This document shows, piece after piece, positions 53,841-63,251 of a DNA stretch of 64,000 bases. This DNA comes from DAOSCP01 sp035379625 (GTDB taxonomy: Bacteria; Bacteroidota; Ignavibacteria; Ignavibacteriales; DAOSCP01). The stretch spans positions 69,300-133,299 of the forward strand of contig DAOSVM010000003.1 in assembly GCA_035379625.1 (NCBI GenBank). Reading direction: 5' to 3'. The notes under the pieces are model-generated. The model saw only the letters and a list, made by a program, of their open reading frames with translations. It did no database searches and was not told the DNA's origin. The first letter of the stretch is position 1. The number at the start of each line of letters is the position of its first letter. The position numbers and the translations under genes are program-made.

Positions 53841-54389
53841 TTAATAGTAATTTTTATAAAATCTAGCCATATCTGTATATTTACCTGCAGGTGGTTCTGT
53901 TAAAATCTCAAATTCCAATACTTTATAACTTTTATCCCAAAGAATCCTTTGATATGTAGATGATTTTATCAATTGGCCATTTGTTGAAAGCACGGAGTCT
54001 TCTGGTGTTAATGTAATAAAATAAAAGCCATCCTCATAAACCAGATTTTCTACGGCATTTAATGATTTAAATTTGTAAGTTGCTTCGCCGTTGAGTTTAC
54101 CTTCTTCATTTAAATATAATTTTCTTTCAAGAATTTCTTTACCTTCCTTTTTCATATCATCTAAAAATTGTTTACTTTTAGCCATATACTCATACAAAAG
54201 ATATTTATCTTCTTCAAATCTATCTTTTGTATCAGCATCGGTTCTTATGTGATAATATTTAACAGTTGCCGTCCCAGAATTTTGGCTATCAAGAACAATT
54301 TTATAACTTAGTTTATTCCCAATCAAACAACCTGACGCGTTAATAACAAGAACTAAAGAACATAATACCTTTAAGATTTTTTTAAACAT
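53841..54389 (-). CDS. Predicted lipoprotein of unknown function
   Basis: A 182-residue protein with a lipoprotein signal: a basic start, a hydrophobic stretch and NASGC, with Cys21 as the likely lipidated residue. The mature part has alternating beta segments and no motif I recognise. It follows lysA by 11 bases and is the last gene before the terminator. The neighbours (lysine and methionine synthesis) do not explain it. Confidence 0.65.
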   Translation of the reverse strand: MFKKILKVLCSLVLVINASGCLIGNKLSYKIVLDSQNSGTATVKYYHIRTDADTKDRFEEDKYLLYEYMAKSKQFLDDMKKEGKEILERKLYLNEEGKLNGEATYKFKSLNAVENLVYEDGFYFITLTPEDSVLSTNGQLIKSSTYQRILWDKSYKVLEFEILTEPPAGKYTDMARFYKNYY

Positions 54390-54400
54390 ATTTACCTCAA

Positions 54401-55672
54401 TTAGTTAATTAATTTTTCATTTTTAATTAGACTGTCGAAATCCTCCCTTTCTTTTATTACAAAAACTTGATTTTCTTTAATCAAAATTTCAGCTGGTTTA
54501 AGTCTTCCATTATAATTTGAGGCCATAACAGCACCATAAGCACCTGTTGTCATAATAGCCAATAAATCATTTTCAGCTGATTTGTATAAAAACCTTCCTT
54601 TTGCAAAAGCATCTGTAGATTCGCAAACAGGGCCTACAACATCAGCTTTAATGAACTCATTTTCTTTTATATGAACAGGTTGTATATGATGATATGACTC
54701 ATATAAAGCAGGTCTCATCATATCATTCATCCCAGCATCAACAATATAAAAATATTTATCTCTATTTTTTTTGAAATACAGAATTTTAGTAACTAAAATA
54801 GCGCTATCTGCAACAAGATACCGACCTGGCTCGATACTTACATTAATTTCTAAATTTGAAAATTTATTGTAAACAATATTTGCGAAAATTTCAAGTGGAA
54901 ATTCTCTGCCATCAGGTTGATAAGAAACACCGAAACCTCCACCTAAATCAACTTCCTCAATAACAATATCATTTTGTTTTAATGTATCTATTAGCTTGAG
55001 TATTCTATCAATACTAATATTGTATGACTCAACATCAAATATTTGTGAACCTAAATGTAAACTTAAATATTTCAATTTTGCGAATTTTAAAGATTTTATA
55101 AGTTCAATATTAGCAATAACATCTTCAATCAAAATACCAAATTTGTTTAGGTATGTTCCAGTTGTAATGTGCGAAGTTGTATGAGCATCAACATCCGGAT
55201 TTATTCGAATAGCATAATTTACTTTTTTATTTGATTTTTCTGCTATTTGATTTAAAAGTTTTATTTCTGAAAAACTTTCACACTTGAAAAAATGAATTCC
55301 ATTATCTATTCCAAATTTTAATTCTTTAGCAGTTTTTCCAACTCCGCTAAAAATCATTTCTTCAGGTTTAACGCCAGCCTTCATAGCTTTATACATTTCA
55401 CCGTATGAATTAACATCAATACCAGCTCCTAAATCGTGAAAAATTTTAATGATTGAAATATTGGTATTTGCTTTAGAAGCGTAATATATTTTTAGTTTTG
55501 GAAATATTTTATCAAAAGTATTTCGTAATTTTTTATAATTATCTACAATTTGATTATAGGAATAGATATATAATGGTGTTCCATAATCTTCTACTAAAGA
55601 CTTTACATCTAGTTTTTCTACAAAAAGCTTGTTATCGATATATTTAATATGGTTGTTAGTTAATAACTGCAT
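54401..55672 (-). CDS. lysA: Diaminopimelate decarboxylase
   Basis: LysA converts meso-diaminopimelate to L-lysine. The 423-residue fold-type III PLP enzyme has the cofactor lysine in YYASKANTN near residue 62, the glycine-rich LGGGFGVSY, the EPGRYLVADSA motif and the substrate site VGPVCESTDAFAKGR near the C-terminus. It lies between a B12-domain MetH fragment and a lipoprotein gene in one leftward unit. Confidence 0.95.
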   Translation of the reverse strand: MQLLTNNHIKYIDNKLFVEKLDVKSLVEDYGTPLYIYSYNQIVDNYKKLRNTFDKIFPKLKIYYASKANTNISIIKIFHDLGAGIDVNSYGEMYKAMKAGVKPEEMIFSGVGKTAKELKFGIDNGIHFFKCESFSEIKLLNQIAEKSNKKVNYAIRINPDVDAHTTSHITTGTYLNKFGILIEDVIANIELIKSLKFAKLKYLSLHLGSQIFDVESYNISIDRILKLIDTLKQNDIVIEEVDLGGGFGVSYQPDGREFPLEIFANIVYNKFSNLEINVSIEPGRYLVADSAILVTKILYFKKNRDKYFYIVDAGMNDMMRPALYESYHHIQPVHIKENEFIKADVVGPVCESTDAFAKGRFLYKSAENDLLAIMTTGAYGAVMASNYNGRLKPAEILIKENQVFVIKEREDFDSLIKNEKLIN

Positions 55673-55684
55673 AAATCCCCCGAT

Positions 55685-57409
55685 TTATAAAAAGAAATAT
55701 TTAGCTTGTGGATGATGTACTATTATTGCGCTTGTACTTTGTTCTGGCACAATTTGAAAACCTTCAGTTAATTCCAATCCGATACGTTCTGGTTTTAATA
55801 AAGTAAATAATTTTTCCTCATCGGCTAATTCAGGGCAAGCTGGATAGCCGAAAGAATATCTTGAACCACGATAACCTTGCTGGAATAATTTATAAACATC
55901 GTTAGAATCTTCATTAGCTATATTTAACTCTTCTCTTATTTTTTTATGCCAGTATTCTGCTAATGCTTCTGCTGTTTCAACTGAAATACCGTGAAAGAAT
56001 AAGTAATCTTGATATTGATGTTCATCGAATAATTTTTTTGAATAATCCGAAGCAATTTTTCCCATTGTCACAATTTGAATTGGAATAACATCATATTTAT
56101 TAGAATCCTTTGGTAAAAAATAATCTGTAATACATAAATTTTTCTTTGCAACTTGTCTTGGGAATGTAAATCTTATATATTCTTCTAAATCGTTTATATT
56201 ATCCCATACTGAATAAAGTTTCTCAGAAGAAATATTTTTAGGTTTATAAATAATTAAATCATTTCCATCTGAGTTACAAGGGAAATAGCCATAAACAACT
56301 TTTGGCTCTAATAATTTTTCTTCAATAATTTTCTTTTTTATGTTTTCAAAAATAGGGAAAACAGTATCATTTAATAATTTATTGTATTCTTCGTCAGTTT
56401 TACCTTTTTTCTTAAATTGCCATTGCGCTCTGAATAAAGCAACAGTATTGATATATTTAAAAACTTCATTTAAGTCGATATCTTCAATTATTTTTACACC
56501 ATAAAATGGTGGAATAGGTACTTGTTCCAAAATTTTTACATCAGATCTAACATTTAAGTTTTCACCTATTAAAGCAAATTTTGCTTCAAGCCCGGTAGCA
56601 TCATCTAAAGAAATTTCATTATCAACTTTTACATTAGTGTCAACATCTTGAATATCAATAAGATCTAATCTACCATTAACTAAATTGTCCATAAAATTAA
56701 GCCCATCAATAGCATCTTTTGCGTAGAAAACCTTATTACCATAAGTTTTTCTTAAATCTTCTTCAACAAATCTGCGAGTAAGAGCAGCACCACCTAAAAC
56801 AACAGGAATATCTAGCCCTTGCTCTTTAATAATTTCTAAATTTTCTTTCATAATAAGAGTAGATTTGACAAGTAAACCACTCATTCCAATTGCATCTGCT
56901 TTATGTTCTTTGTAAGCATTTAACATTTCTTCAACAGGAACCTTGATACCTAAATTTACAACTTTGTAACCATTGTTTGTAAGAATAATATCTACAAGAT
57001 TTTTTCCAATATCATGAACATCGCCTTTAACAGTTGCTAAAATTAAAGTTCCTTTGATTTGTTGATCTTCTTTTTTAATAAACTGCTCAAGGTAGCTAAC
57101 AGCTTTTTTCATAACTTCGGCACTCTGCAAAACAAACGGCAATTGCATCTGACCACTTCCAAACAAATCTCCAACAACTTTCATCCCATCAAGCAAAATA
57201 TTATTTATTATTTCAAAAGGATCATATTTTTCTAAAGCAAAATCCAGATCTTGTTCAATGTTATTTTTTTTTCCGTTTATTATTCGTTGCTTTAATTTTT
57301 CTTCAATCGGTAAAGAAGACTCATTTATATTTTCTTCAGTTGTATTACTTGCCTGAGAACTAAAATATGATATTAGTTCACTTAACGGATCGTAAATTAA
57401 TTTTTTCAT
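55685..57409 (-). CDS. C-terminal half of cobalamin-dependent methionine synthase (cap, B12 and activation domains)
   Basis: A 574-residue protein equal to the second half of MetH. It has the helical cap (about residues 25-110), the B12-binding domain with the base-off motif GDVHDIGKNLVDIIL and VGMSGLLVKS-like strand, and the S-adenosylmethionine activation domain with RGSRYSFGYPACPELADE near the C-terminus. The homocysteine and methyltetrahydrofolate domains are absent. The ATG directly follows GGGGAG, and no reading frame continues upstream, where a divergent gene begins, so it is a designed separate chain rather than a truncation in this window. The partner domains must be encoded elsewhere. 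Confidence 0.85.
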   Translation of the reverse strand: MKKLIYDPLSELISYFSSQASNTTEENINESSLPIEEKLKQRIINGKKNNIEQDLDFALEKYDPFEIINNILLDGMKVVGDLFGSGQMQLPFVLQSAEVMKKAVSYLEQFIKKEDQQIKGTLILATVKGDVHDIGKNLVDIILTNNGYKVVNLGIKVPVEEMLNAYKEHKADAIGMSGLLVKSTLIMKENLEIIKEQGLDIPVVLGGAALTRRFVEEDLRKTYGNKVFYAKDAIDGLNFMDNLVNGRLDLIDIQDVDTNVKVDNEISLDDATGLEAKFALIGENLNVRSDVKILEQVPIPPFYGVKIIEDIDLNEVFKYINTVALFRAQWQFKKKGKTDEEYNKLLNDTVFPIFENIKKKIIEEKLLEPKVVYGYFPCNSDGNDLIIYKPKNISSEKLYSVWDNINDLEEYIRFTFPRQVAKKNLCITDYFLPKDSNKYDVIPIQIVTMGKIASDYSKKLFDEHQYQDYLFFHGISVETAEALAEYWHKKIREELNIANEDSNDVYKLFQQGYRGSRYSFGYPACPELADEEKLFTLLKPERIGLELTEGFQIVPEQSTSAIIVHHPQAKYFFL

Positions 57410-57492
57410 CTCCCCACTAAAAAAAATTGAATTTAAAGTTTAATATAATTAAATTATTGTAATTTGAAAATAAATAATATGGAGAAATAAAA

Positions 57493-58464
57493 ATGATAGT
57501 AGTTACAGGTGCAGCTGGTTTTATAGGTAGTGCAGTTGTTTGGCACCTAAATCAAATAGGCATTGAAGATATTATCATTGTAGACGATTTAGGTTCTGAT
57601 GATAAATGGAAAAACCTTTTAGGCTTAAAGTTTGAAGACATGTACACAACTGATGATTTTTTAAATAGAGTTATTGATGATAATTTCCCATTTTTCACAG
57701 AAGCAATAATACATATGGGGGCAATTTCTGCTACAACTGAAAAAAATATGGAGAAATTACTTAAATATAATTATTTGTATACCAAAGAATTAGCAAAATA
57801 TTGTTTACCTAAAAACGCAAGATTTATTTATGCATCATCAGCAGCAACATATGGCAATGGTGATTTGGGATATGATGATGACCATTCAAAATTAGAAAGC
57901 TTACGCCCTCTTAATGCATACGGTTATTCAAAATGTCTTTTTGATGTTTGGGCAAAAAAAGAAGAAGTTATTGATAAAATTGTTGGATTAAAATTCTTTA
58001 ATGTTTATGGGCCTAATGAATATCATAAAGGTGATATGAGAAGTGTTGTAGTAAAATCTTATGAGCAAGTTCTTGAAAATGCAAGAATTAAACTATTTAA
58101 ATCCTATAAACCTGAATATAAAGATGGAGAACAAAAACGAGATTTTATATATATAAAAGATGTTGTTAAAGTTATAACATTTTTCCTTGAAAATAAAGCA
58201 AATGGTATTTATAATGTAGGCAGTGGTCTTGCTAGAAGTTGGAATGATCTAGCAAAAGCTGTTTTTAAAGCTATGGACTATCCAGTAAGAATTGAATATA
58301 TTGATATGCCAGAAAGTGTAAAACATCAATATCAGTATTTTACTCAAGCAAATATTTCCAAACTAAGAAATGCCGGATACAAAGAAGAATTTACTTCTTT
58401 GGAAGATGGTGTAAAGGATTATATCCAAAATTATCTTATCCCTAAGAAACATTTATCAGACTAA
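57493..58464 (+). CDS. hldD: ADP-L-glycero-D-manno-heptose 6-epimerase
   Basis: HldD makes the heptose donor for the inner core of lipopolysaccharide. The 323-residue short-chain dehydrogenase-fold protein has the NAD motif VTGAAGFIGSAVVWHL, the substrate region HMGAISATTEKN, ASSAATYGNG and the catalytic YGYSK, then FFNVYGPNEYHKGDMRSVV. It supports a Gram-negative outer membrane with heptose-containing LPS. A Nudix gene follows after 12 bases. Confidence 0.93.
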   Translation: MIVVTGAAGFIGSAVVWHLNQIGIEDIIIVDDLGSDDKWKNLLGLKFEDMYTTDDFLNRVIDDNFPFFTEAIIHMGAISATTEKNMEKLLKYNYLYTKELAKYCLPKNARFIYASSAATYGNGDLGYDDDHSKLESLRPLNAYGYSKCLFDVWAKKEEVIDKIVGLKFFNVYGPNEYHKGDMRSVVVKSYEQVLENARIKLFKSYKPEYKDGEQKRDFIYIKDVVKVITFFLENKANGIYNVGSGLARSWNDLAKAVFKAMDYPVRIEYIDMPESVKHQYQYFTQANISKLRNAGYKEEFTSLEDGVKDYIQNYLIPKKHLSD

Positions 58465-58476
58465 CGGGAGTTTAAA

Positions 58477-58938
58477 ATGAAATTAGCAACTTTGTGTTAT
58501 GTTAATAATGGCACACATACATTAATGTTAAATAGGATAAAAAGAAAAGATGATTTGCACTATGGAAAATGGAATGGATTAGGTGGTAAATTTGAACCTG
58601 GCGAAACACCAGAAGAATGTGTTGTAAGAGAAGTTTACGAAGAATCTGGCTTAAAGATAAAATATCCCAAATTACGTGGAGTAATAACTTTTCCATCTTT
58701 TGATTTTGAAGAAGATTGGTATGTGTTTGTATTCACTGCTAAGCATTATGAAGGTGAATTAAAAAAAGAATGTAATGAAGGTGTATTAAAATGGGTCCCA
58801 AATTCTGTTCTTGATAAATTAGAACTTTGGGATGGCGATAAAATTTTTATGGAATGGTTGAATGGTGATAAATTTTTCTCAGCAAAATTTATATACGAAA
58901 ATGGGAAATTTAAAACATACAGTGTTTTATTTTATTAA
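58477..58938 (+). CDS. Nudix hydrolase, 8-oxo-dGTPase-like
   Basis: A 153-residue Nudix protein with a complete box G-x5-E-x7-REVYEESG at residues 32-54 (GGKFEPGETPEE then CVVREVYEESGL). The sequence NGLGGKFEPGE and the short FxxDEWYVFVF strand resemble MTH1/MutT-type 8-oxo-dGTP diphosphatases. Other nucleoside triphosphates are possible. It shares a transcript with hldD and ends at a bidirectional terminator. Confidence 0.85.
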   Translation: MKLATLCYVNNGTHTLMLNRIKRKDDLHYGKWNGLGGKFEPGETPEECVVREVYEESGLKIKYPKLRGVITFPSFDFEEDWYVFVFTAKHYEGELKKECNEGVLKWVPNSVLDKLELWDGDKIFMEWLNGDKFFSAKFIYENGKFKTYSVLFY

Positions 58939-58969
58939 AAAAAAGCCTCTGCTAAACAGAGGCTTTTTT
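58937..58969. terminator. Bidirectional terminator between Nudix gene and aclA
   Basis: GCCTCTG-CTAAA-CAGAGGC is a perfect stem with A runs on the left and T runs on the right, so it can stop transcription from both the Nudix gene and aclA. Confidence 0.92.
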
Positions 58970-58971
58970 GT

Positions 58972-61701
58972 TTATAGAACAAACTGCACTTGGCTTTGTG
59001 GAGTTCTGCAATCCATATCTAAACCTCTATCACGATGATCCGCAATTTCAGCTGCCACACCTATTGCTCTGCCATATAGGAATAATGTAAATACAATGTC
59101 TTGTACATCTTTTAATGTAATTTTTCCTTCTTGCAAATCATTCCAAACTAATTTTAATGTTATAACAGCAAGGACTGCATCCACATTTACACAAAATACG
59201 TTTTTGGTAACTCCTTCATTATACAATTCTCTTACCAAGTTATGGTAAAAATCTAGAAATACATTATAAATATTTAATTTTTTCATTTCTTCACTTACAT
59301 ACTGTTCTCTTGGATCAATATTGACATCGTTACCTTTGAAAACAGGGTGATTTATACAAGGGATTCTTTTATAGTTCAAAGTTCCAGTTTCCTTTTCTTT
59401 CTTTTTGTATTCAGCATATTCCAGAGCTTTTTTATTAGCTAGTTCTTTCAAATTAATATTGTGTTTATTATTACCAGGATCATCTAGATTTGCATCTTTG
59501 AATGTATTGATTAAAAATTCAACTGCTTCAAATCCATTTCCACCATGTGCAAAACCAGTATTAGAAAGGAAGCCAACAAATGCCATAGATATATGATTTC
59601 GGGCACTTACAGATTCCTTTGCACCTTTTGCGGATAATGTTCCGGGACCATTTGTAATTGTTAAGCCAATTAAAGTTTTGAATTCAAATAATTCCTGTGC
59701 ATTAGGCTCACGATTAAACAATATTTTGAAAGCATTTTCGGTAAAATCGGCAGTTAAGTTTGAAATTTTGTCGGTATCGGTTAATTTTTGCCAATAAATA
59801 TTTTCTTTAGGATTAATACAAGAATATGCGTAAATTCTTGCTATGATATAAAAATACGATAATGAGTCTTCAACTAATTGTTTAGTAATTCTTTTTTCCA
59901 TCATAGGTTTCCATAAAATACATACACAGACAGAAGCTAAAAGAAATTCGTAGGTATCCTTAATATATAAATTATTTTCTTCAGCAATTTTTATAATATA
60001 CTGGCACATTTGGAGCGCGGTACATTTTTTTGTACTTTTAGTAATTTCTTTATAAAGAATTTTGGAAACTTCACTTTCTTGTTGTGGTTCATTAGTTAAC
60101 AATTCATCTATAATTGTTTTTCTTATTTCAGGTGGATAGAATTTTGTATCTTCGTCAATTTCGTGTTCACGGATTAAATCAATTATAAATCTTGCGTGTT
60201 CTCTTGCCTTTTGTAGTAATTTTTTATTACCAATTAAGGCGATTAAAGAAGCTATATAAGCATTTGGAGAAGCAGCATTGTTTCTACCAATTTCAACGAT
60301 ATCCATTCTTGATTTATCCATTTTTAAGAATAAATTAAGCAACATATTAATTGTGTGTATATCATCTTTATCGGGCATTACTTTTGCTAAAGCAAAATAA
60401 ATATTTTCTTCGATTGAATATTTTGAGAGCTCGAGAACAGATTTTCCGTGTAATTCTGAAACATCGGTTGCTGGATTCATTCTTGAAGCACCGGATTTAT
60501 CCATCATATTTTGGCGTAGATATTGTGCTCCAACAAGTTTATTCATTTCTTTGATTTGTTCATCATATGGATGAATTGCTTTTACAACCGGAATATTTAA
60601 TTCAGCTGGAAGTGAAATGAATTTATCAGTTAGCCAAGGTTTTAAGGATAAATCGCCAATTGGTTCGAAATCTGGTTTAATATTCAATTTTTGGAAAATA
60701 TATTTCATTGCATCAGGAATATTCTGGATAGAAGTTACTCGTACGCCCTTTTCAGAAACAATGGGATTTTTAGGATCAAAAACACCGACGCCGAAATATT
60801 CATCGAACCATTTTTCTTTAGATTCGGCATCATCGCCACTTCCTGCTAATGCACCGGCGTGACCACAAGCTCTTTGAACATTCTTTTTCCATCTCCCGGT
60901 TACGCAAACAACAATTGGCTTAGTAAATTTTATTAAACCGCTTTTTATCATATCAAGCGCCATCTTTTCGTAATATCCACCGGGCTCGACATATAAGACA
61001 ACCGCTTTTGTTCTTGGATCGTTTTCAGCAGCGTATAAAAATTCTGGGACAGCAAAATGGATATAAACATCTTTTCCAGAACTTACAACAGTTGAAGTAC
61101 CAAATCCGGCTGTTTTTAAATATTCTGCAATTGTAGTAGTAAAGTTTCCAGAATTAGAATGAATAGCAATAGAGCCTTTAATTAAAGTTTCTTCAGGCTT
61201 ATCACCTGCCAAAGCACCACCAACTCTTACGTGATCCCAAACATTTGCAACGCCCAAACAGTTTCCACCTATAACATCAACACCAGCTTCTTGGCATATA
61301 GCTCTTATTTCACGTGAATCTTTAACAGAAACTTTTTCTGTTAGAATTATAATTCTTTTTAAGTTTTCGTTATAAATTAAAAGTTCCGATACAGCTTGGA
61401 AAACAGCAGAAGGTGGTAAATAAATCACTCCGATATCAAAATAATGACCGTGTTTTATAACTTGTTTTACACTTGGATAAACTGGAATATCACCAATTTT
61501 TGTTTCCAATTTTCCATATCGGCCGTACTGTACACCAGCCACAATATTTCCACCACTATATTCGTGTGATACTGGTGTAACTTTTTTACTTTCATTACCT
61601 AATATATTTATTACACAAACTTTAGAATCCTTAGTTACTAACTCTTCAAGGGATTTAATCCCTACGAAATAATCAAAAGGCTTAGTTTTTAGTGTTCTCA
61701 T
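58972..61701 (-). CDS. aclA: ATP-citrate lyase, large subunit (enlarged)
   Basis: With AclB this enzyme cleaves citrate with ATP and CoA to acetyl-CoA and oxaloacetate, the key step of the reductive TCA cycle. Residues 1 to about 340 form the succinyl-CoA-synthetase-like part: GGALAGDKPEETLI and the phosphohistidine loop ACGHAGALAGSGDDAESK. The C-terminal part is a citrate-synthase-like citryl-CoA lyase with catalytic His in CINHPVFKG, VNVDAVLAV and RAIGVAAEIADHRDRG. At 909 residues it is roughly 300 longer than Chlorobium AclA; the extra length lies in the middle helical region (about 400-650). The ATG at 61701 is better placed behind AGGA than the TTG two codons before. Confidence 0.88.
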   Translation of the reverse strand: MRTLKTKPFDYFVGIKSLEELVTKDSKVCVINILGNESKKVTPVSHEYSGGNIVAGVQYGRYGKLETKIGDIPVYPSVKQVIKHGHYFDIGVIYLPPSAVFQAVSELLIYNENLKRIIILTEKVSVKDSREIRAICQEAGVDVIGGNCLGVANVWDHVRVGGALAGDKPEETLIKGSIAIHSNSGNFTTTIAEYLKTAGFGTSTVVSSGKDVYIHFAVPEFLYAAENDPRTKAVVLYVEPGGYYEKMALDMIKSGLIKFTKPIVVCVTGRWKKNVQRACGHAGALAGSGDDAESKEKWFDEYFGVGVFDPKNPIVSEKGVRVTSIQNIPDAMKYIFQKLNIKPDFEPIGDLSLKPWLTDKFISLPAELNIPVVKAIHPYDEQIKEMNKLVGAQYLRQNMMDKSGASRMNPATDVSELHGKSVLELSKYSIEENIYFALAKVMPDKDDIHTINMLLNLFLKMDKSRMDIVEIGRNNAASPNAYIASLIALIGNKKLLQKAREHARFIIDLIREHEIDEDTKFYPPEIRKTIIDELLTNEPQQESEVSKILYKEITKSTKKCTALQMCQYIIKIAEENNLYIKDTYEFLLASVCVCILWKPMMEKRITKQLVEDSLSYFYIIARIYAYSCINPKENIYWQKLTDTDKISNLTADFTENAFKILFNREPNAQELFEFKTLIGLTITNGPGTLSAKGAKESVSARNHISMAFVGFLSNTGFAHGGNGFEAVEFLINTFKDANLDDPGNNKHNINLKELANKKALEYAEYKKKEKETGTLNYKRIPCINHPVFKGNDVNIDPREQYVSEEMKKLNIYNVFLDFYHNLVRELYNEGVTKNVFCVNVDAVLAVITLKLVWNDLQEGKITLKDVQDIVFTLFLYGRAIGVAAEIADHRDRGLDMDCRTPQSQVQFVL

Positions 61702-61716
61702 ATTCAATTCCTATAA

Positions 61717-62985
61717 TTATTTCAATTCAAATTTTTTTAAATATTCATTTTTACCTTCTTCATTCCACCATTTGTCAATTTTTTTAGCAAATTCTAATGT
61801 CAAAATCATAGAAGTATCGTAACCAAAGATTTTATAAGGCAGTTTTAATGTATCCAAGATATCTTTAGCATAGAACATCCCTTTAATAAGATTAGGACCA
61901 CCTCTACCAATAACAGTATAAATTGGTTTTTTCCCGTATTTAGCAACGTGGTCTCTGAAAGCATCAAAAATACCTTTGAATGTAATGTAAATATCTGTAT
62001 TATTAGCTTTTCCACCAATTATTAAAAGTACATTTGCTTGGTCGTACCAATGTTTGAAAACAATTTTAGCGATTTCATACATTTTTTCATAAGGTGGATT
62101 TCCACCAAAATCTGATGAAAATATTGCGTGAGAACCTAAAATTTCTGTTGCAGCGGAACTTGCACCACCACCAAACATAAATGGTATAATTGTACCATTG
62201 GGATTTAATTCTAATACATCACTTTGTCCCTGATATGTGCGCAATTGATTAATTTCAGTTTCAAATGGGGTCATTTGTGTTTTTGATATTGTTTCTGGTA
62301 GCTTTAATCTTTTCCAAGATGGATTATCAATATCAAAAGCAGCTTTAAAATCACAAGCATATGGTATCACTTTTCCTTTTTCACGCGTTATTCTTATAGG
62401 ATTAAGTTCTAATGTCGTTAAACCGTAGTTGTTGTATAATTCCCATAATTTTGGTAAATGTTGTACCAATGGAGAAATAAAATCTTCTGGACAATTTAAT
62501 TCGGTTAAACTATTTGTTATATCAAATGATTTTAAGCCGGTTAGTGGATGGATATCGACCACTCTTTTTTGTTCTTCGGATGTACTTTCTATATCAACTC
62601 CACCAAAGGTGCTGATAGTAAAAATTGGGCGACGGTGAATTGTTGATTCTGTGATGCTAAAATAAACTTCCATTTCTGCAGGGATAAATCCTTCGAAAGT
62701 TACACCATTGGCTGTAACTTTTTTACCTGCGTATTCGTGTTCGGCAAAATATAATTCTTTTTTAGCTTCCAATGCATCGTTGACATTATCTACTATTTTA
62801 ATTAATCCGGCTTTCCCTTTTTTACCTATTCCGCCGGTAAACACTGGTTTTACAACAATTTTTTTGTACTTATCAAGTAAAGCTTGTAAATCTTCAATTG
62901 TTGCTGTTCCTAATAGTATGTCAGGAACAGGATAATCAACAAGTTTTAATAAATCAGCGCCGTATCGCATTCCAGAGATTTGCAT
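61717..62985 (-). CDS. aclB: ATP-citrate lyase, small subunit (ATP-grasp)
   Basis: The ATP- and citrate-binding subunit. The 422-residue protein has an ATP-grasp domain (KIVVKPVFTGGIGKKGKAGLIKI, LTTLELNPIRI) and a Rossmann part with FMFGGGASSAATEILGS and GGKANNTDIYITFKGIFDAF. I start at 62985, since GAGGGAAT lies just before this ATG and the 18 codons upstream look like untranslated AT-rich leader. It precedes aclA by 15 bases, the same gene order as in Chlorobium. Confidence 0.9.
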   Translation of the reverse strand: MQISGMRYGADLLKLVDYPVPDILLGTATIEDLQALLDKYKKIVVKPVFTGGIGKKGKAGLIKIVDNVNDALEAKKELYFAEHEYAGKKVTANGVTFEGFIPAEMEVYFSITESTIHRRPIFTISTFGGVDIESTSEEQKRVVDIHPLTGLKSFDITNSLTELNCPEDFISPLVQHLPKLWELYNNYGLTTLELNPIRITREKGKVIPYACDFKAAFDIDNPSWKRLKLPETISKTQMTPFETEINQLRTYQGQSDVLELNPNGTIIPFMFGGGASSAATEILGSHAIFSSDFGGNPPYEKMYEIAKIVFKHWYDQANVLLIIGGKANNTDIYITFKGIFDAFRDHVAKYGKKPIYTVIGRGGPNLIKGMFYAKDILDTLKLPYKIFGYDTSMILTLEFAKKIDKWWNEEGKNEYLKKFELK

Positions 62986-63005
62986 ATTCCCTCTTTTTTT
63001 TTGAT

Positions 63006-63036
63006 GAAACTTATTTATTATTAAAATAAATTCAAA
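63006..63036 (-). promoter_or_regulatory. Possible promoter of aclBA
   Basis: On the minus strand TTTG (63036-63033) and TAAGTTTC (63013-63006) with 19 bases between match the Bacteroidota -33/-7 pattern in all but the last base. The -7 box lies 20 bases before the aclB ATG, which would leave a short leader. Confidence 0.4.
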
Positions 63037-63199
63037 CAAAAATTAATTTGAAATAATTTTTAATTTTTATTATATTCTTTAGTCATATCGATTTAACAAT
63101 TTATTTTTGTAATTCTATTTTTTGACTTGGTTGGTTAGGTTAGTTAATATGGTTTATGCTATGATTTATTTTTTATGTTAGTTTACTACGTCATGGCAC

Positions 63200-63216
63200 G
63201 CTTACACCGTCTGAGC
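63200..63216. repeat. Isolated end of the composite repeat
   Basis: GCTTACACCGTCTGAGC, identical to the right ends of copies 1 and 5, stands alone in the gap between aclB and the receptor gene, 35 bases before the receptor ATG. There is no A1 or B1 stem inside it and no partner end in the remaining window. Confidence 0.7.
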
Positions 63217-63251
63217 TATATAATTTATTTTAAAAAAAATTTGGTGTAGGT

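Noticed and set aside
61306..61321. TATTTCACGTGAATCT in aclA as a parS site
   Set aside because: Only 13 of 16 positions match and the palindrome is broken; kept only as a remark beside the perfect sites.
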